Part shown: piece by piece, positions 1 through 8,081 of the stretch
Layout of the letters: each line of letters begins with the position of its first letter
How positions within the stretch are numbered: the stretch's first letter is position 1
NCBI GenBank assembly: GCA_017621815.1
Contig: JAGASK010000026.1
Span: forward strand, 42,311-106,310
Source: Lachnospiraceae bacterium
GTDB taxonomy: Bacteria > Bacillota > Clostridia > Lachnospirales > Lachnospiraceae
Length of the DNA: 64,000 nucleotides
Direction: 5' to 3'
The notes under the pieces: model-generated
What the model was told of the DNA's origin: nothing
The model's input: only the letters and a program-made list of their open reading frames with translations
Database searches by the model: none
Translations under genes and position numbers: made by a program

Positions 1-687
1 ACTTCAATCGTACCAGAAGGAACTGATATAAAGGATTTGATTACCTTTAACGGAACCGCAGGCGCTACCTTTACGCCGCCCGGAGGTACTGAACAAACGG
101 TGCAGAATGCGGCATTGCTGAAATATGATGCGTCAAACGGCAATTTTTCGTACGTGGGTGCGGCAGGTGGAACAGCAGTTACACTGGCTTTTGATACAAC
201 GGCCTTTCCCAGTTTCCAAAATATAAGCATTGATTTTTCCGCCACTACCAATGTAAATAACAACGAATATTCCACCGCAACGGCAATCAGAGGTGATTCT
301 GAAGGAAGGAATGCCGGACGTAAGGTCGGTGAAATGAGTGGCATTGATATTCAGAAGGACGGTATGATTTATGCTACATATGACAACGGCCAGAAGAGAC
401 TGCTCGGACAGATTGCGGTAGCTACCTTTGCCAATGCTTCCGGCCTTGCCAAGGAAGGCGATAACCTGTATTCCGCAACTATGAACTCCGGTGAATTTGA
501 CGGCATCGGAACGGATATTACTTCAGGCGGCGGATATATGAATACAGGCGTTTTGGAAATGAGCAATGTTGATCTTGCAGCTGAATTTACGGAAATGATT
601 ACCACACAGAGGGGTTTTCAGGCAAACAGCCGTATTATTACGGTTTCAGATACTCTGCTTGAGGAACTTACAAACCTGAAGCGTTAG
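1..687 (+). CDS. flgE: Flagellar hook protein FlgE, C-terminal part (5' end outside window)
   Basis: The frame is open from base 1 to the TAG at 685-687, so this is the last 228 residues of a gene that begins upstream. The C-terminus carries the signature shared by rod and hook proteins: a SNVDLAAEFTEMI segment followed by TQRGFQANSR, then a leucine-rich terminal helix. The middle is the variable hook domain. FlgE polymerises into the extracellular hook joining rod to filament. It is the first visible gene of a motility operon that continues in the same direction for 22 kb. The family signature could also fit another axial protein such as FlgF or FlgG, but its place just before flbD-motA-motB favours FlgE. 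Confidence 0.9.
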   Translation, partial: TSIVPEGTDIKDLITFNGTAGATFTPPGGTEQTVQNAALLKYDASNGNFSYVGAAGGTAVTLAFDTTAFPSFQNISIDFSATTNVNNNEYSTATAIRGDSEGRNAGRKVGEMSGIDIQKDGMIYATYDNGQKRLLGQIAVATFANASGLAKEGDNLYSATMNSGEFDGIGTDITSGGGYMNTGVLEMSNVDLAAEFTEMITTQRGFQANSRIITVSDTLLEELTNLKR

Positions 688-707
688 AATGATTAATTAG
701 ATAGGAT

Positions 708-740
708 AAGGGAACCGGATTTTCGGTTCCCTTAGGTTTT
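708..740 (+). terminator. Hairpin with short T-run between flgE and flbD
   Basis: A perfect 10-bp stem pairs 708-717 with 724-733 around a 6-base loop, and a TTTTT run lies at 737-741. The downstream genes belong to the same operon, so this is more likely a partial terminator or an mRNA-stabilising stem that would leave flgE transcripts in excess of downstream ones. The T-run is short and interrupted from the stem by AGG. Confidence 0.5.
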
Positions 741-755
741 TGGAAAGGGAAACAG

Positions 756-941
756 ATGATAGAAGTAACCAAAATAAATGGTACGAAGGTTTTGATAAAT
801 CCGGATTTGATGGAGCTTGTGGAGGAAACACCGGATACGGTAATTGCTTTTACCACAGGCAGAAAAATAATTGTAAAAGAAAGTAGACAAGAGGTGAAAA
901 ATCTTGTAAAATCGTATAGAAAGGATATTTTTGCGGATTAA
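756..941 (+). CDS. flbD: FlbD family small flagellar protein
   Basis: A 61-residue protein, the usual size for Firmicute FlbD. It starts MIEVTKINGTKVLINPDL and continues with the ETPDTVI and FTTGRKIIV segments typical of the family. Its molecular role is not established; it is consistently encoded between flgE and motA or fliL in clostridial and Bacillus motility operons, as here. The ATG at 756 has an AAAGGGA ribosome binding site 5 bases upstream. It should not be confused with the unrelated Caulobacter NtrC-type regulator also called FlbD. Confidence 0.85.
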   Translation: MIEVTKINGTKVLINPDLMELVEETPDTVIAFTTGRKIIVKESRQEVKNLVKSYRKDIFAD

Positions 942-961
942 CGCAAAAACAGGTGGGAATT

Positions 962-1759
962 GTGGATTTAGCGTCAATTTTGGGATTGATATTATGTTTT
1001 GCCATGTGTGCATACGGCATTCTTAACAGTGCCGGATTGGAAAATATAGGTCGTTATGTGGATTATTCGTCGGCAATTATAACCTTTGGCGGTTCTTTTT
1101 TCGCTATAATGGCGTCTACCTCCATGAAGGATTATATTGGCGGCTTAAAAAGTTTTACCCTTGTTTTCAGAGCCCCGATTATTGATGCAAGAGCCATGAT
1201 TCAGAAAATAATTGATTTATCCAACATCGCCAGAAAGGAAGGGCTTCTTTCTCTGGAAGAGGCAGCCGGAGAGCTGGATGATGATTTTATGAAAAAAGGC
1301 ATATTGCTTATTGTGGATGGAACGGACCCTGAGCTTGTCAGGGGAATTCTGGAGACGGAGCTTGTCAGTATAGAAGAGCGTCATAAAAAAAGAATTTCCT
1401 TCTGGGAAGATCTTGGAGCCATGGGACCGGCATGGGGTATGATCGGTACCCTTATCGGACTTGTTAACATGCTGTATGAAATGGACGATCCTTCCAAACT
1501 CGGGCCTAACATGGCAGTTGCCCTTATCACAACGTTGTATGGTTCCCTTCTTGCAAACTGGATTTGTATTCCTGTTGCCAGCAAGCTGAAAGCGAATAAT
1601 GCCAGTGAAATTATGATGAAGGAAATAATGATAGAAGGGCTCTTATCCATTCAGGCAGGAGAAAACCCCAGAGTTATTGAAGAAAAACTGAAATCCTTCT
1701 TATCACCCGGCGACAGAATCAGTCAGGGTGAGGGCGACGGAGGTGAGGAGAATGGCTAA
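962..1759 (+). CDS. motA: Flagellar motor stator protein MotA
   Basis: Forms the proton- or sodium-conducting stator with MotB in the cytoplasmic membrane. About 265 residues. I choose the GTG at 962 because AGGTGG (951-956) sits 5 bases before it and it gives the family-typical start MDLASILGLIL; an in-frame GTG at 953 would overlap that ribosome binding site. Hydrophobic segments lie at about 4-22 and 31-50 and again around 145-205, where the AWGMIGTLIGLVNML segment is the conserved pore region. The C-terminus is cytoplasmic and acidic. It overlaps motB by 8 bases, so the two are translationally coupled. Ion type cannot be decided from the sequence. Confidence 0.93.
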   Translation: MDLASILGLILCFAMCAYGILNSAGLENIGRYVDYSSAIITFGGSFFAIMASTSMKDYIGGLKSFTLVFRAPIIDARAMIQKIIDLSNIARKEGLLSLEEAAGELDDDFMKKGILLIVDGTDPELVRGILETELVSIEERHKKRISFWEDLGAMGPAWGMIGTLIGLVNMLYEMDDPSKLGPNMAVALITTLYGSLLANWICIPVASKLKANNASEIMMKEIMIEGLLSIQAGENPRVIEEKLKSFLSPGDRISQGEGDGGEENG

Positions 1760-2558
1760 GCGAAAGCCCGATGAGCCGCCCAAAGGAGCCCCGGCATGGC
1801 AGTCTACTTTTGCTGATTTGATGAATCTGCTTCTCTGCTTCTTTGTTATGCTGTTTTCCATGTCTACCATGGATGCACATAAATTTGAACTGCTGGCAGC
1901 ATCCTTCAGCCAGACTTTCAGCATTTTCTCGGCAGGAGCAACAGCAATCGGAGACGGCGTTTTGATTAGCAACGGTGTCAGCCAGCTGAATGAACTGGAT
2001 GAATATATTAACAGTACGGGAAGAGATGCGGAAGGGGAAACTATTCCGGAAGACCTGCAATCTGCTGCTGAGACCATGGAAGAAGCCAAATTGAAGGAAT
2101 CAGAGGAACTGGCAGAAAAAGTAGAGGAAGCGCTTCAGGAAAAAAATCTTGAAAATGAAATTGATATCGAATTTACTTCTCAGTATGTACAGCTTACCTT
2201 AAACGGAGCAATTTTGTTTGACTCCGGAAGCGTGGAACTTAAGGAGGAAGCTCTTCCGATTTTGAACCAGGTGGGAATTATTCTTCAGAAATACAGTACC
2301 GGAACGATTGAGATAGAAGGACATACAGACAATGTACCGATGTCCGGTGCCAAATATTCTAATAATGATGAATTGAGCAACGGTCGTGCGCTTTCTGTTT
2401 TTTATTACTTAGAAGAAAATACTACATTGAACCCGGCAAATATAAAGCATTCCGGAATGGGGGAATATGTTCCGATTGCAGATAATTCCACGGCGGAAGG
2501 ACGTGCCAAGAACAGAAGAGTAGAAATTAAGATCTATAATTCTTTAAGTTCATATTAA
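1752..2558 (+). CDS. motB: Flagellar motor stator protein MotB
   Basis: A 268-residue stator partner of MotA. The ATG at 1752 follows GGTGAGGAG and overlaps the end of motA. One membrane helix at about 19-40 contains the ion-carrying aspartate D22 in FADLMNLLL. A Glu/Lys-rich coiled linker follows (about 85-140). The C-terminal half is an OmpA-like peptidoglycan-binding domain, with EGHTDNVPM and the GRAKNRRVEIKI ending that anchors the stator to the wall. All expected residues are present. Confidence 0.95.
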   Translation: MAKRKPDEPPKGAPAWQSTFADLMNLLLCFFVMLFSMSTMDAHKFELLAASFSQTFSIFSAGATAIGDGVLISNGVSQLNELDEYINSTGRDAEGETIPEDLQSAAETMEEAKLKESEELAEKVEEALQEKNLENEIDIEFTSQYVQLTLNGAILFDSGSVELKEEALPILNQVGIILQKYSTGTIEIEGHTDNVPMSGAKYSNNDELSNGRALSVFYYLEENTTLNPANIKHSGMGEYVPIADNSTAEGRAKNRRVEIKIYNSLSSY

Positions 2559-2583
2559 TAATTAGAAGAAAAGGGAGTAAATT

Positions 2584-3105
2584 ATGAAAAAAAATCTGAT
2601 CTCAATTATAATACTGGCACTTTTAATTGTGAATATTGTGCTTTCTGCGATTACCTTATCTAGTGTTGTAAGCACTAACAAAAAGACAGCGGCGCTGGTA
2701 ACTGACATTGCATCGGCCATTTCGCTGGATTTGGGAATAAGCGGTGATGAAGATGAAGCAGAAGAAACAGTTTCCATGGAGGATGTGGAGCCTTACGATA
2801 TTGCTGAAATGACCATTCCTTTAAAAAAGGATGAGAACGGGGACGGCAAAGACCATTTTGCATTAATGTCCATAACGCTTTCCATGAATACCAAAGATAA
2901 GGGTTATAAGAGCTATGGCTCCGATATGGATACCAGAGTGAGTTTGATTAAGGGTGAGATTAATGATGTAGTATCACAGTATACTGTGGATGAGGCAAGG
3001 GAAAGTAATCACGCAATTGAGGAAGAAATCCTTCAGAGAATTCAGACTATGTTTGATTCCAAGTTTATTTATAAGGTGACAATAAGCAGCGTTATATATC
3101 AGTAA
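2584..3105 (+). CDS. fliL: Flagellar basal body-associated protein FliL
   Basis: A 173-residue single-pass membrane protein: MKKN, then a hydrophobic helix at about 5-27, then an extracytoplasmic domain ending in an SSVIYQ strand. The run of acidic residues after the helix is common in FliL. It associates with the stator and supports torque. Ribosome binding site AAGGGAG lies before the ATG. The gene sits between motB and fliM, its usual place. Sequence conservation in FliL is low, so the call rests on length, topology and context as much as on motifs. Confidence 0.88.
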   Translation: MKKNLISIIILALLIVNIVLSAITLSSVVSTNKKTAALVTDIASAISLDLGISGDEDEAEETVSMEDVEPYDIAEMTIPLKKDENGDGKDHFALMSITLSMNTKDKGYKSYGSDMDTRVSLIKGEINDVVSQYTVDEARESNHAIEEEILQRIQTMFDSKFIYKVTISSVIYQ

Positions 3106-3145
3106 CAACATGGAATCTGACATAAAATGAAGGAGGTGGGCTTTC

Positions 3146-4126
3146 GTGGGTGAGGTACTGTCTCAGAGCGAGATTGACAACCTGTTGGCGGCGTTAAGTA
3201 CCGGTGAACTGGATGTGGAAAATATGCAGGACTCCGGTGATAAAGTTGTTAAGGATTATGACTTTAAACGCCCTGCAAAGTTTTCTAAAGAGCATCTGCG
3301 TACATTGGAAATTATTTATGAGCATTACGGAAGATTAATTTCAACCAATCTTCCTGTATATTTAAGAAAAAACATTCAGGTAAGTGTAACCAGTTCCGAA
3401 ACGGTCACTTTTTCGGAATTTACTAATGCATTGTCCAATCCTGTTATATTAGGGATTGTTGATTTTAAACCTTTAAACGGCAATATAATTATAGAGCTTG
3501 CCTCCAATCTGGGGTTTGCAATGATTGACAGGATGCTGGGCGGACAGGGACTTCCCCTTGACAAGGTCAGGGATTTCTCTGAAATAGAAATGACGATTCT
3601 TGAAAAGCTGATGATTATCTGCATGCAGCTGATGAGGGAACCGTGGAAGAATGTGGTGGACTTGAATCCGGTTATGGAGAGGATAGAAACCAATGCCCAG
3701 TTTGCACAGGTAATTGCTCCGAGCGATATGATAGCCATTGTCACCATGAATGTAAAGATTGGTGATGTGGAAGGTTTGATGAATATATGTCTTCCGTATT
3801 TTACCCTGGAAGATGTAATGGATAAACTGAACACCAAGTATTGGTTTTCAACCATGCAGAAAGAGGGCTCTGAAGATTATGAGGAGCACATTGAGGCTCT
3901 TATCAGAAGAATCGATATGCCTGTAAAGGCAATACTCGGCAAAAGCCAGGTTTCGGTCAATGATTTTATCAATCTTCAGCCGGGAGATATTATAAGACTG
4001 AATACGGGAGTCTCTTCGGAGATGGAAGTTTATGTAGGCAATATCAGAAAATTTACGGCTCTGCCCGGCTCCAGTAAAGATAAATATGCAGTACGGGTAA
4101 CATCAGTAATCAGAGAGGGGGAATAA
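3146..4126 (+). CDS. fliM: Flagellar motor switch protein FliM
   Basis: A 326-residue C-ring component. It opens with LSQSEIDNLLAAL, the peptide that binds phosphorylated CheY, followed by the CheC-like middle domain (about 40-230, including a GGQGLPLDK loop) and a C-terminal SpoA/FliN-like domain (about 255-325, with LQPGDIIRLN). The GTG start has an AAGGAGGTGG site at 3129-3138, 7 bases upstream. It lies 3 bases before fliY. Confidence 0.95.
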   Translation: MGEVLSQSEIDNLLAALSTGELDVENMQDSGDKVVKDYDFKRPAKFSKEHLRTLEIIYEHYGRLISTNLPVYLRKNIQVSVTSSETVTFSEFTNALSNPVILGIVDFKPLNGNIIIELASNLGFAMIDRMLGGQGLPLDKVRDFSEIEMTILEKLMIICMQLMREPWKNVVDLNPVMERIETNAQFAQVIAPSDMIAIVTMNVKIGDVEGLMNICLPYFTLEDVMDKLNTKYWFSTMQKEGSEDYEEHIEALIRRIDMPVKAILGKSQVSVNDFINLQPGDIIRLNTGVSSEMEVYVGNIRKFTALPGSSKDKYAVRVTSVIREGE

Positions 4127-4129
4127 GGT

Positions 4130-5371
4130 GTGGACGGAATGTTATCACAAGATGAAATAAATGCACTGCTGAGCGGCATGGATCTGTCAGGAGAGTCGCC
4201 GGCAGAAGAAGCAGGCAGTACATCTGAAACACCGGTAATAGATGAGAGTTTGCTGACGGATACGGAAAAGGATGCCATAGGAGAAATTGCCAATATCAGT
4301 ATGGGATCCTCTGCAACTACCTTATATTCTTTGGTAAACAGAAAAGTAAACATTACAACGCCTGTGGTTACTCTTGCGTCCTGGGAGAGTGTAATAGAGG
4401 ATTATCAGAAGCCATGTGTTTTTATTCAAATCAGATATACCGCAGGGCTGGATGGTTCCAATATTATGGTTCTTAAGGAACATGATGTTAAAGTAATCAC
4501 CGATTTAATGATGGGCGGAGACGGAAGCAATACGGAAGGCGAGTTGGGTGAGCTCCATTTAAGCGCCATATCAGAAGCAATGAATCAGATGATGGGAGCA
4601 GCGGCTACGTCAATGTCTACCATGCTTGGAAAGATGATTGATATCAGCCCCCCGGAAGCCAGTCTTGTGGACTTGCAGGATTTTCAACAGGGAGGAGATA
4701 TTGCTGATTTCCTAAATGAAACTTTTGTTAAGATTTCTTTTCGGATGCAGGTTGATGATCTGGTTGACAGTACAATCATGCAGCTATATCCGATTGATTT
4801 TGCCAGAAGCCTGTATGAGACTTTTATCTCATCACAGACAGGTGGAGAGCCTGTTGCAGAACCTGAGCCTGAACCTGAGCCTTACATACCGCCGACAGCA
4901 GTACCTGAACCGGCACCGGATGCGATGGCACAGCCCGGTATGGGAATGCCTCAGATGAACATGAGTCAGGCGGGCTATGGAATGCCTCAGATGAATATGG
5001 CACAGCCGGGCTATGGAATGCCCCAGATGAACATGAATCAGGCTGGTTTCGGAATGCCTCAGCCTAATATGCAGAACATGAATGTACAGCCTGCGCAGTT
5101 CCAGAGCTTTTCCGGCGCAAATAATACATTACCGGGACAGGAAAATATCGGTCTCATTATGGATGTGCCTCTTGAAGTGACTGTAGAACTTGGCAGAACC
5201 AAGAAATCCATAGCAGAAATACTTGATTTTGCACCGGGCACCATTATTGAACTGGATAAAATTGCCGGTGAACCCATAGATGTATTGGTTAACGGAAAGT
5301 TTGTAGCCAAAGGCGAGGTAGTGGTAATTGAAGAAAGCTTCGGCGTTCGTGTAACGGAAATTATAAAATAA
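4130..5371 (+). CDS. fliY: Flagellar motor switch phosphatase FliY
   Basis: A 413-residue switch protein combining a FliM-like N-terminal CheY-binding peptide (MLSQDEINALLSGM), a CheC-type phosphatase domain, and a C-terminal FliN/SpoA domain (LAPGTIIELD-type strand near 370). Both phosphatase E-x2-N sites are visible, in EIANISMG and EAMNQMMG, so it should dephosphorylate CheY-P at the switch. Between the phosphatase and FliN domains lies a Pro/Glu stretch and then 12-residue repeats rich in Gly, Met, Pro, Gln and Asn. GTG at 4130 is taken as start; an in-frame ATG at 4139 is also possible. Longer than the Bacillus protein because of the linker. Confidence 0.94.
   Translation: MDGMLSQDEINALLSGMDLSGESPAEEAGSTSETPVIDESLLTDTEKDAIGEIANISMGSSATTLYSLVNRKVNITTPVVTLASWESVIEDYQKPCVFIQIRYTAGLDGSNIMVLKEHDVKVITDLMMGGDGSNTEGELGELHLSAISEAMNQMMGAAATSMSTMLGKMIDISPPEASLVDLQDFQQGGDIADFLNETFVKISFRMQVDDLVDSTIMQLYPIDFARSLYETFISSQTGGEPVAEPEPEPEPYIPPTAVPEPAPDAMAQPGMGMPQMNMSQAGYGMPQMNMAQPGYGMPQMNMNQAGFGMPQPNMQNMNVQPAQFQSFSGANNTLPGQENIGLIMDVPLEVTVELGRTKKSIAEILDFAPGTIIELDKIAGEPIDVLVNGKFVAKGEVVVIEESFGVRVTEIIK
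4943..5065 (+). repeat. 36-bp in-frame tandem repeats in the FliY linker
   Basis: Three consecutive 36-base units (4943-4978, 4979-5014, 5015-5050) and a degenerate fourth encode 12-residue blocks of the form GMPQMNM-x-Q-x-G-Y/F. They lie in the linker between the phosphatase and FliN domains. The DNA copies are similar but not identical. Confidence 0.85.
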
Positions 5372-5388
5372 AAGTTAGGAGAGAAGAT

Positions 5389-5751
5389 ATGGCAAAGAAT
5401 ATTTTAATTGTTGATGATGCTGCATTTATGCGAATGATGATTAAGGACATTCTTACTAAGAATGGGTATAATGTGGTAGGAGAAGCGGAAAACGGAGCAA
5501 AGGCATTTGAAAAGTACAATGAGATAAAGCCCGACCTCGTTCTTATGGATATTACAATGCCTGAAGTTGACGGTATTCAGGCTCTTAAGAACATTAAGGC
5601 TGCAGACCCGGGAGCAAAAATTATTATGTGTTCCGCTATGGGACAGCAGGCCATGGTTATTGAATCCATTCAGGCAGGCGCAAAGGATTTCATTGTAAAA
5701 CCTTTCCAGCCGGACCGTGTTCTGGAAGCAGTGAAAAAGGTAGTAGGTTAA
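5389..5751 (+). CDS. cheY: Chemotaxis response regulator CheY
   Basis: A 120-residue stand-alone receiver domain. The acidic pair D9/D10 is in ILIVDDAAFM, the phosphoacceptor D54 in LMDITMPEVDG, the switch Ser in MCSAMG, and the conserved Lys in DFIVKPF. Phosphorylated by CheA, it binds FliM and FliY at the switch and is dephosphorylated by FliY and CheC. An AGGAGAGAAG site precedes the ATG, and fliO starts 1 base after the stop. Confidence 0.95.
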   Translation: MAKNILIVDDAAFMRMMIKDILTKNGYNVVGEAENGAKAFEKYNEIKPDLVLMDITMPEVDGIQALKNIKAADPGAKIIMCSAMGQQAMVIESIQAGAKDFIVKPFQPDRVLEAVKKVVG

Positions 5752-5752
5752 T

Positions 5753-6121
5753 ATGCTGACTGCAGGTGTAAGCACGACGGACAGCTATGTACAGTTTATA
5801 ACTGTTTTGATTCTGTTCGTGTTTGTGCTGGCAGTTACTTATGTAACTACCAGATGGATAGCTAATTATCAGAAGGGGAAAGCGGCGGGCGGCAATCTGG
5901 AAATTGTTGAAGCCATAAGAGCCGGAAACAATAAGTATATACAGATTGTGAGAGCCGGCAGTAAGTATCTGATAATTGGAGTAGGAAAAGATGAAATCCA
6001 TATGCTCGGAGAATTATCTGAGGATGAACTTGTGATTTTAAAGAACAAAAGCAGTGAAGGTATGGATTTTGGCAGTATACTTGAAAAATTAAAAAAACAA
6101 AGCGGAAAAGACAATGACTAA
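5753..6121 (+). CDS. fliO: Flagellar biosynthetic protein FliO
   Basis: A 122-residue membrane protein with a short periplasm-side N-terminus, a hydrophobic helix at about 15-35, and a small basic cytoplasmic domain with the family-like pattern GGNLEIVEAIRAG and YLIIGVG. FliO helps assemble the FliP ring of the export gate. It is encoded between cheY and fliP as in other Firmicutes and overlaps fliP by 8 bases. Confidence 0.87.
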   Translation: MLTAGVSTTDSYVQFITVLILFVFVLAVTYVTTRWIANYQKGKAAGGNLEIVEAIRAGNNKYIQIVRAGSKYLIIGVGKDEIHMLGELSEDELVILKNKSSEGMDFGSILEKLKKQSGKDND

Positions 6122-7004
6122 GAAAAATGGCAATAGGAAAAGATGTTTTGCCGCAAAGAGAATAAGAACAATAATATGCCTGCTGCTGACGGTGGGCATA
6201 TTGTGTATTATTTCCGGTATAAACGCAAAAGCATCGGAAGTGGAAACTAACCTGACCGGTACGACAGAAGAACGTACTTACATAGAAGAACCCGGCAGTG
6301 CGCAGACACCGGATGAATTGGCAGAACTTAACATAGCCAATCATCTGACGGTAACTTATAATGACGGTAACGGTGAAATAAACGGTACTCTGCGTATTTT
6401 AATTACGCTTACGCTGATATCGCTGGCACCGATACTTCTGATTATGCTCACCTCTTTTACAAGGTGTCTCATTGTGCTTCATTTTACGAGGGCGGCCTTA
6501 AATACCCAGACAGCGCCGCCTAATCAGGTACTGATCGGACTTGCGCTGTTTTTAACGTTTTTTATTATGCGCCCCTATATGACTCAGATTTATGAGGAAG
6601 CAATTGTTCCTTTTGATGAGGGCAGAATTAATCAGGAAGAATTTCTGGAGAAGGGTATCCAGCCTCTCCGTGATTTTATGTATACACAGACGGAAACAAA
6701 GGATGTCAGAGTTTTTATGGAAATCAGCGGTGAAGAATGGGATGGAAGCCTGGATGGAATTCCGCTTACGGTTCTTGTTCCGGCTTTTATAGTCGGTGAA
6801 TTAAGAGAGGCATTCATTATCGGTTTTTATATTTATATACCGTTTATTGTGATTGATATGGTTGTGGCATCCACACTGATGAGTATGGGAATGATGATGC
6901 TGCCGCCCACTACGATTTCCATGCCCTTTAAGATTCTTTTGTTTGTAATTGCTGATGGATGGAATTTAATTATTGTTAACCTGATTCAGACGTTTTATCA
7001 TTAA
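6114..7004 (+). CDS. fliP: Flagellar export gate protein FliP
   Basis: A 296-residue export gate subunit. After a basic start there is a signal-like hydrophobic stretch (about 17-40) ending near INAKA, an exported linker, and then the conserved core with LLIMLTSFTRCLIVLHFTR and APPNQVLIGLALFLT. The C-terminal helices include VVASTLMSMGMMMLPP. FliP forms the FliPQR gate with the next two genes. Residue pattern and length match the family. Confidence 0.95.
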   Translation: MTKKNGNRKRCFAAKRIRTIICLLLTVGILCIISGINAKASEVETNLTGTTEERTYIEEPGSAQTPDELAELNIANHLTVTYNDGNGEINGTLRILITLTLISLAPILLIMLTSFTRCLIVLHFTRAALNTQTAPPNQVLIGLALFLTFFIMRPYMTQIYEEAIVPFDEGRINQEEFLEKGIQPLRDFMYTQTETKDVRVFMEISGEEWDGSLDGIPLTVLVPAFIVGELREAFIIGFYIYIPFIVIDMVVASTLMSMGMMMLPPTTISMPFKILLFVIADGWNLIIVNLIQTFYH

Positions 7005-7019
7005 AGGAGGCGACAGGTT

Positions 7020-7289
7020 ATGACTATTGATGAGGTAACAGCCATTGCCGGAGAGGCACTGTTTTTGATTATTAAGGTATCAGCACCGGTTCTTTTGGTA
7101 TCACTGATCGTGGGTCTGATTGTCAGTATTTTTCAAACGGTTACTTCTATTCAGGAGCAGACCCTTACCTTTGTGCCGAAGATTATTGCTGTATTTCTGA
7201 CATTGATTGTACTTGGAAACTGGATGCTGACCGAGCTTTCGGAATTTATGAACAGGCTCTGGTCTAATTTCAGCCTGTATACAAGGTAG
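7020..7289 (+). CDS. fliQ: Flagellar export gate protein FliQ
   Basis: An 89-residue protein with two membrane helices (about 15-40 and 50-75) and the conserved SIFQTVTSIQEQTLTFVPK loop between them. It completes the FliPQR gate. AAAGGAGG lies before the ATG, and fliR follows 5 bases later. Confidence 0.95.
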   Translation: MTIDEVTAIAGEALFLIIKVSAPVLLVSLIVGLIVSIFQTVTSIQEQTLTFVPKIIAVFLTLIVLGNWMLTELSEFMNRLWSNFSLYTR

Positions 7290-7294
7290 AACTT

Positions 7295-8080
7295 ATGATT
7301 AATTATGCATTTTCTTATGCAGATTTAGAATATTTTTTGCTGATATTTGTGAGAATTACCTGTTTTGTTTATATTGCCCCTTTTTTCAGCATGAGTAATA
7401 CGCCCAGAAATGTGAGAATAGGGCTCAGCTTTTTCCTGACGGTTTTGCTGTATCATTCTGTTCCCCGTGCAGATGTGGTATATAATACGCTTATCGGCTA
7501 TTTTATTATTGTTATGAAAGAAGCGGTAACGGGATTTTTGATAGGTTTTGGAGCCAATCTTTGTACGGCGATAGTTTCTTTTGCAGGTCAGGTGGCGGAT
7601 ATGGAAATGGGACTGTCGATGGTCAGCCTGTTTGACCCCGCTACAAAGCAGAATACTACAATAACCGGTGTTTATTATAATTACATGGTGCTTCTTATGC
7701 TGGTTATATCGGGAATGCATCAGTATCTTTTAAAGGCGCTTTCGGAAACCTTTCTGTTGATACCCATAAACGGCGCTGTTTTGGAAAGCGATGCTATTTT
7801 GCAGTCCATGCTTGAATTTATGGCAAATTATATTATCGTGGGATTCAGAATCTGCCTTCCTGTTTTTGCGGTAATGCTCATTCTGAATGCGGTGCTTGGC
7901 GTACTGGCGAAGGTTTCTCCCCAGCTTAATATGTTTGCTGTAGGTATTCAGATGAAAGTGCTTGTAGGGCTTTGCGTTTTATTTGTAACAACTGCCATGC
8001 TTCCGGACGCAGCAGGTTTTATCTATGAGCAGATGAAATCTATGGTAGTAAGCTTTGTGGAAGCTATGGGTGGTGCATAG
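7295..8080 (+). CDS. fliR: Flagellar export gate protein FliR
   Basis: A 261-residue multi-helix membrane protein with the family-typical PFFSMSNTPRNVRIGLSF near residue 30 and KEAVTGFLIGFGANL near 72-90. It forms the export gate with FliP and FliQ. The stop codon is 1 base before the flhB start, so translation is likely coupled. Confidence 0.94.
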   Translation: MINYAFSYADLEYFLLIFVRITCFVYIAPFFSMSNTPRNVRIGLSFFLTVLLYHSVPRADVVYNTLIGYFIIVMKEAVTGFLIGFGANLCTAIVSFAGQVADMEMGLSMVSLFDPATKQNTTITGVYYNYMVLLMLVISGMHQYLLKALSETFLLIPINGAVLESDAILQSMLEFMANYIIVGFRICLPVFAVMLILNAVLGVLAKVSPQLNMFAVGIQMKVLVGLCVLFVTTAMLPDAAGFIYEQMKSMVVSFVEAMGGA

Positions 8081-8081
8081 G

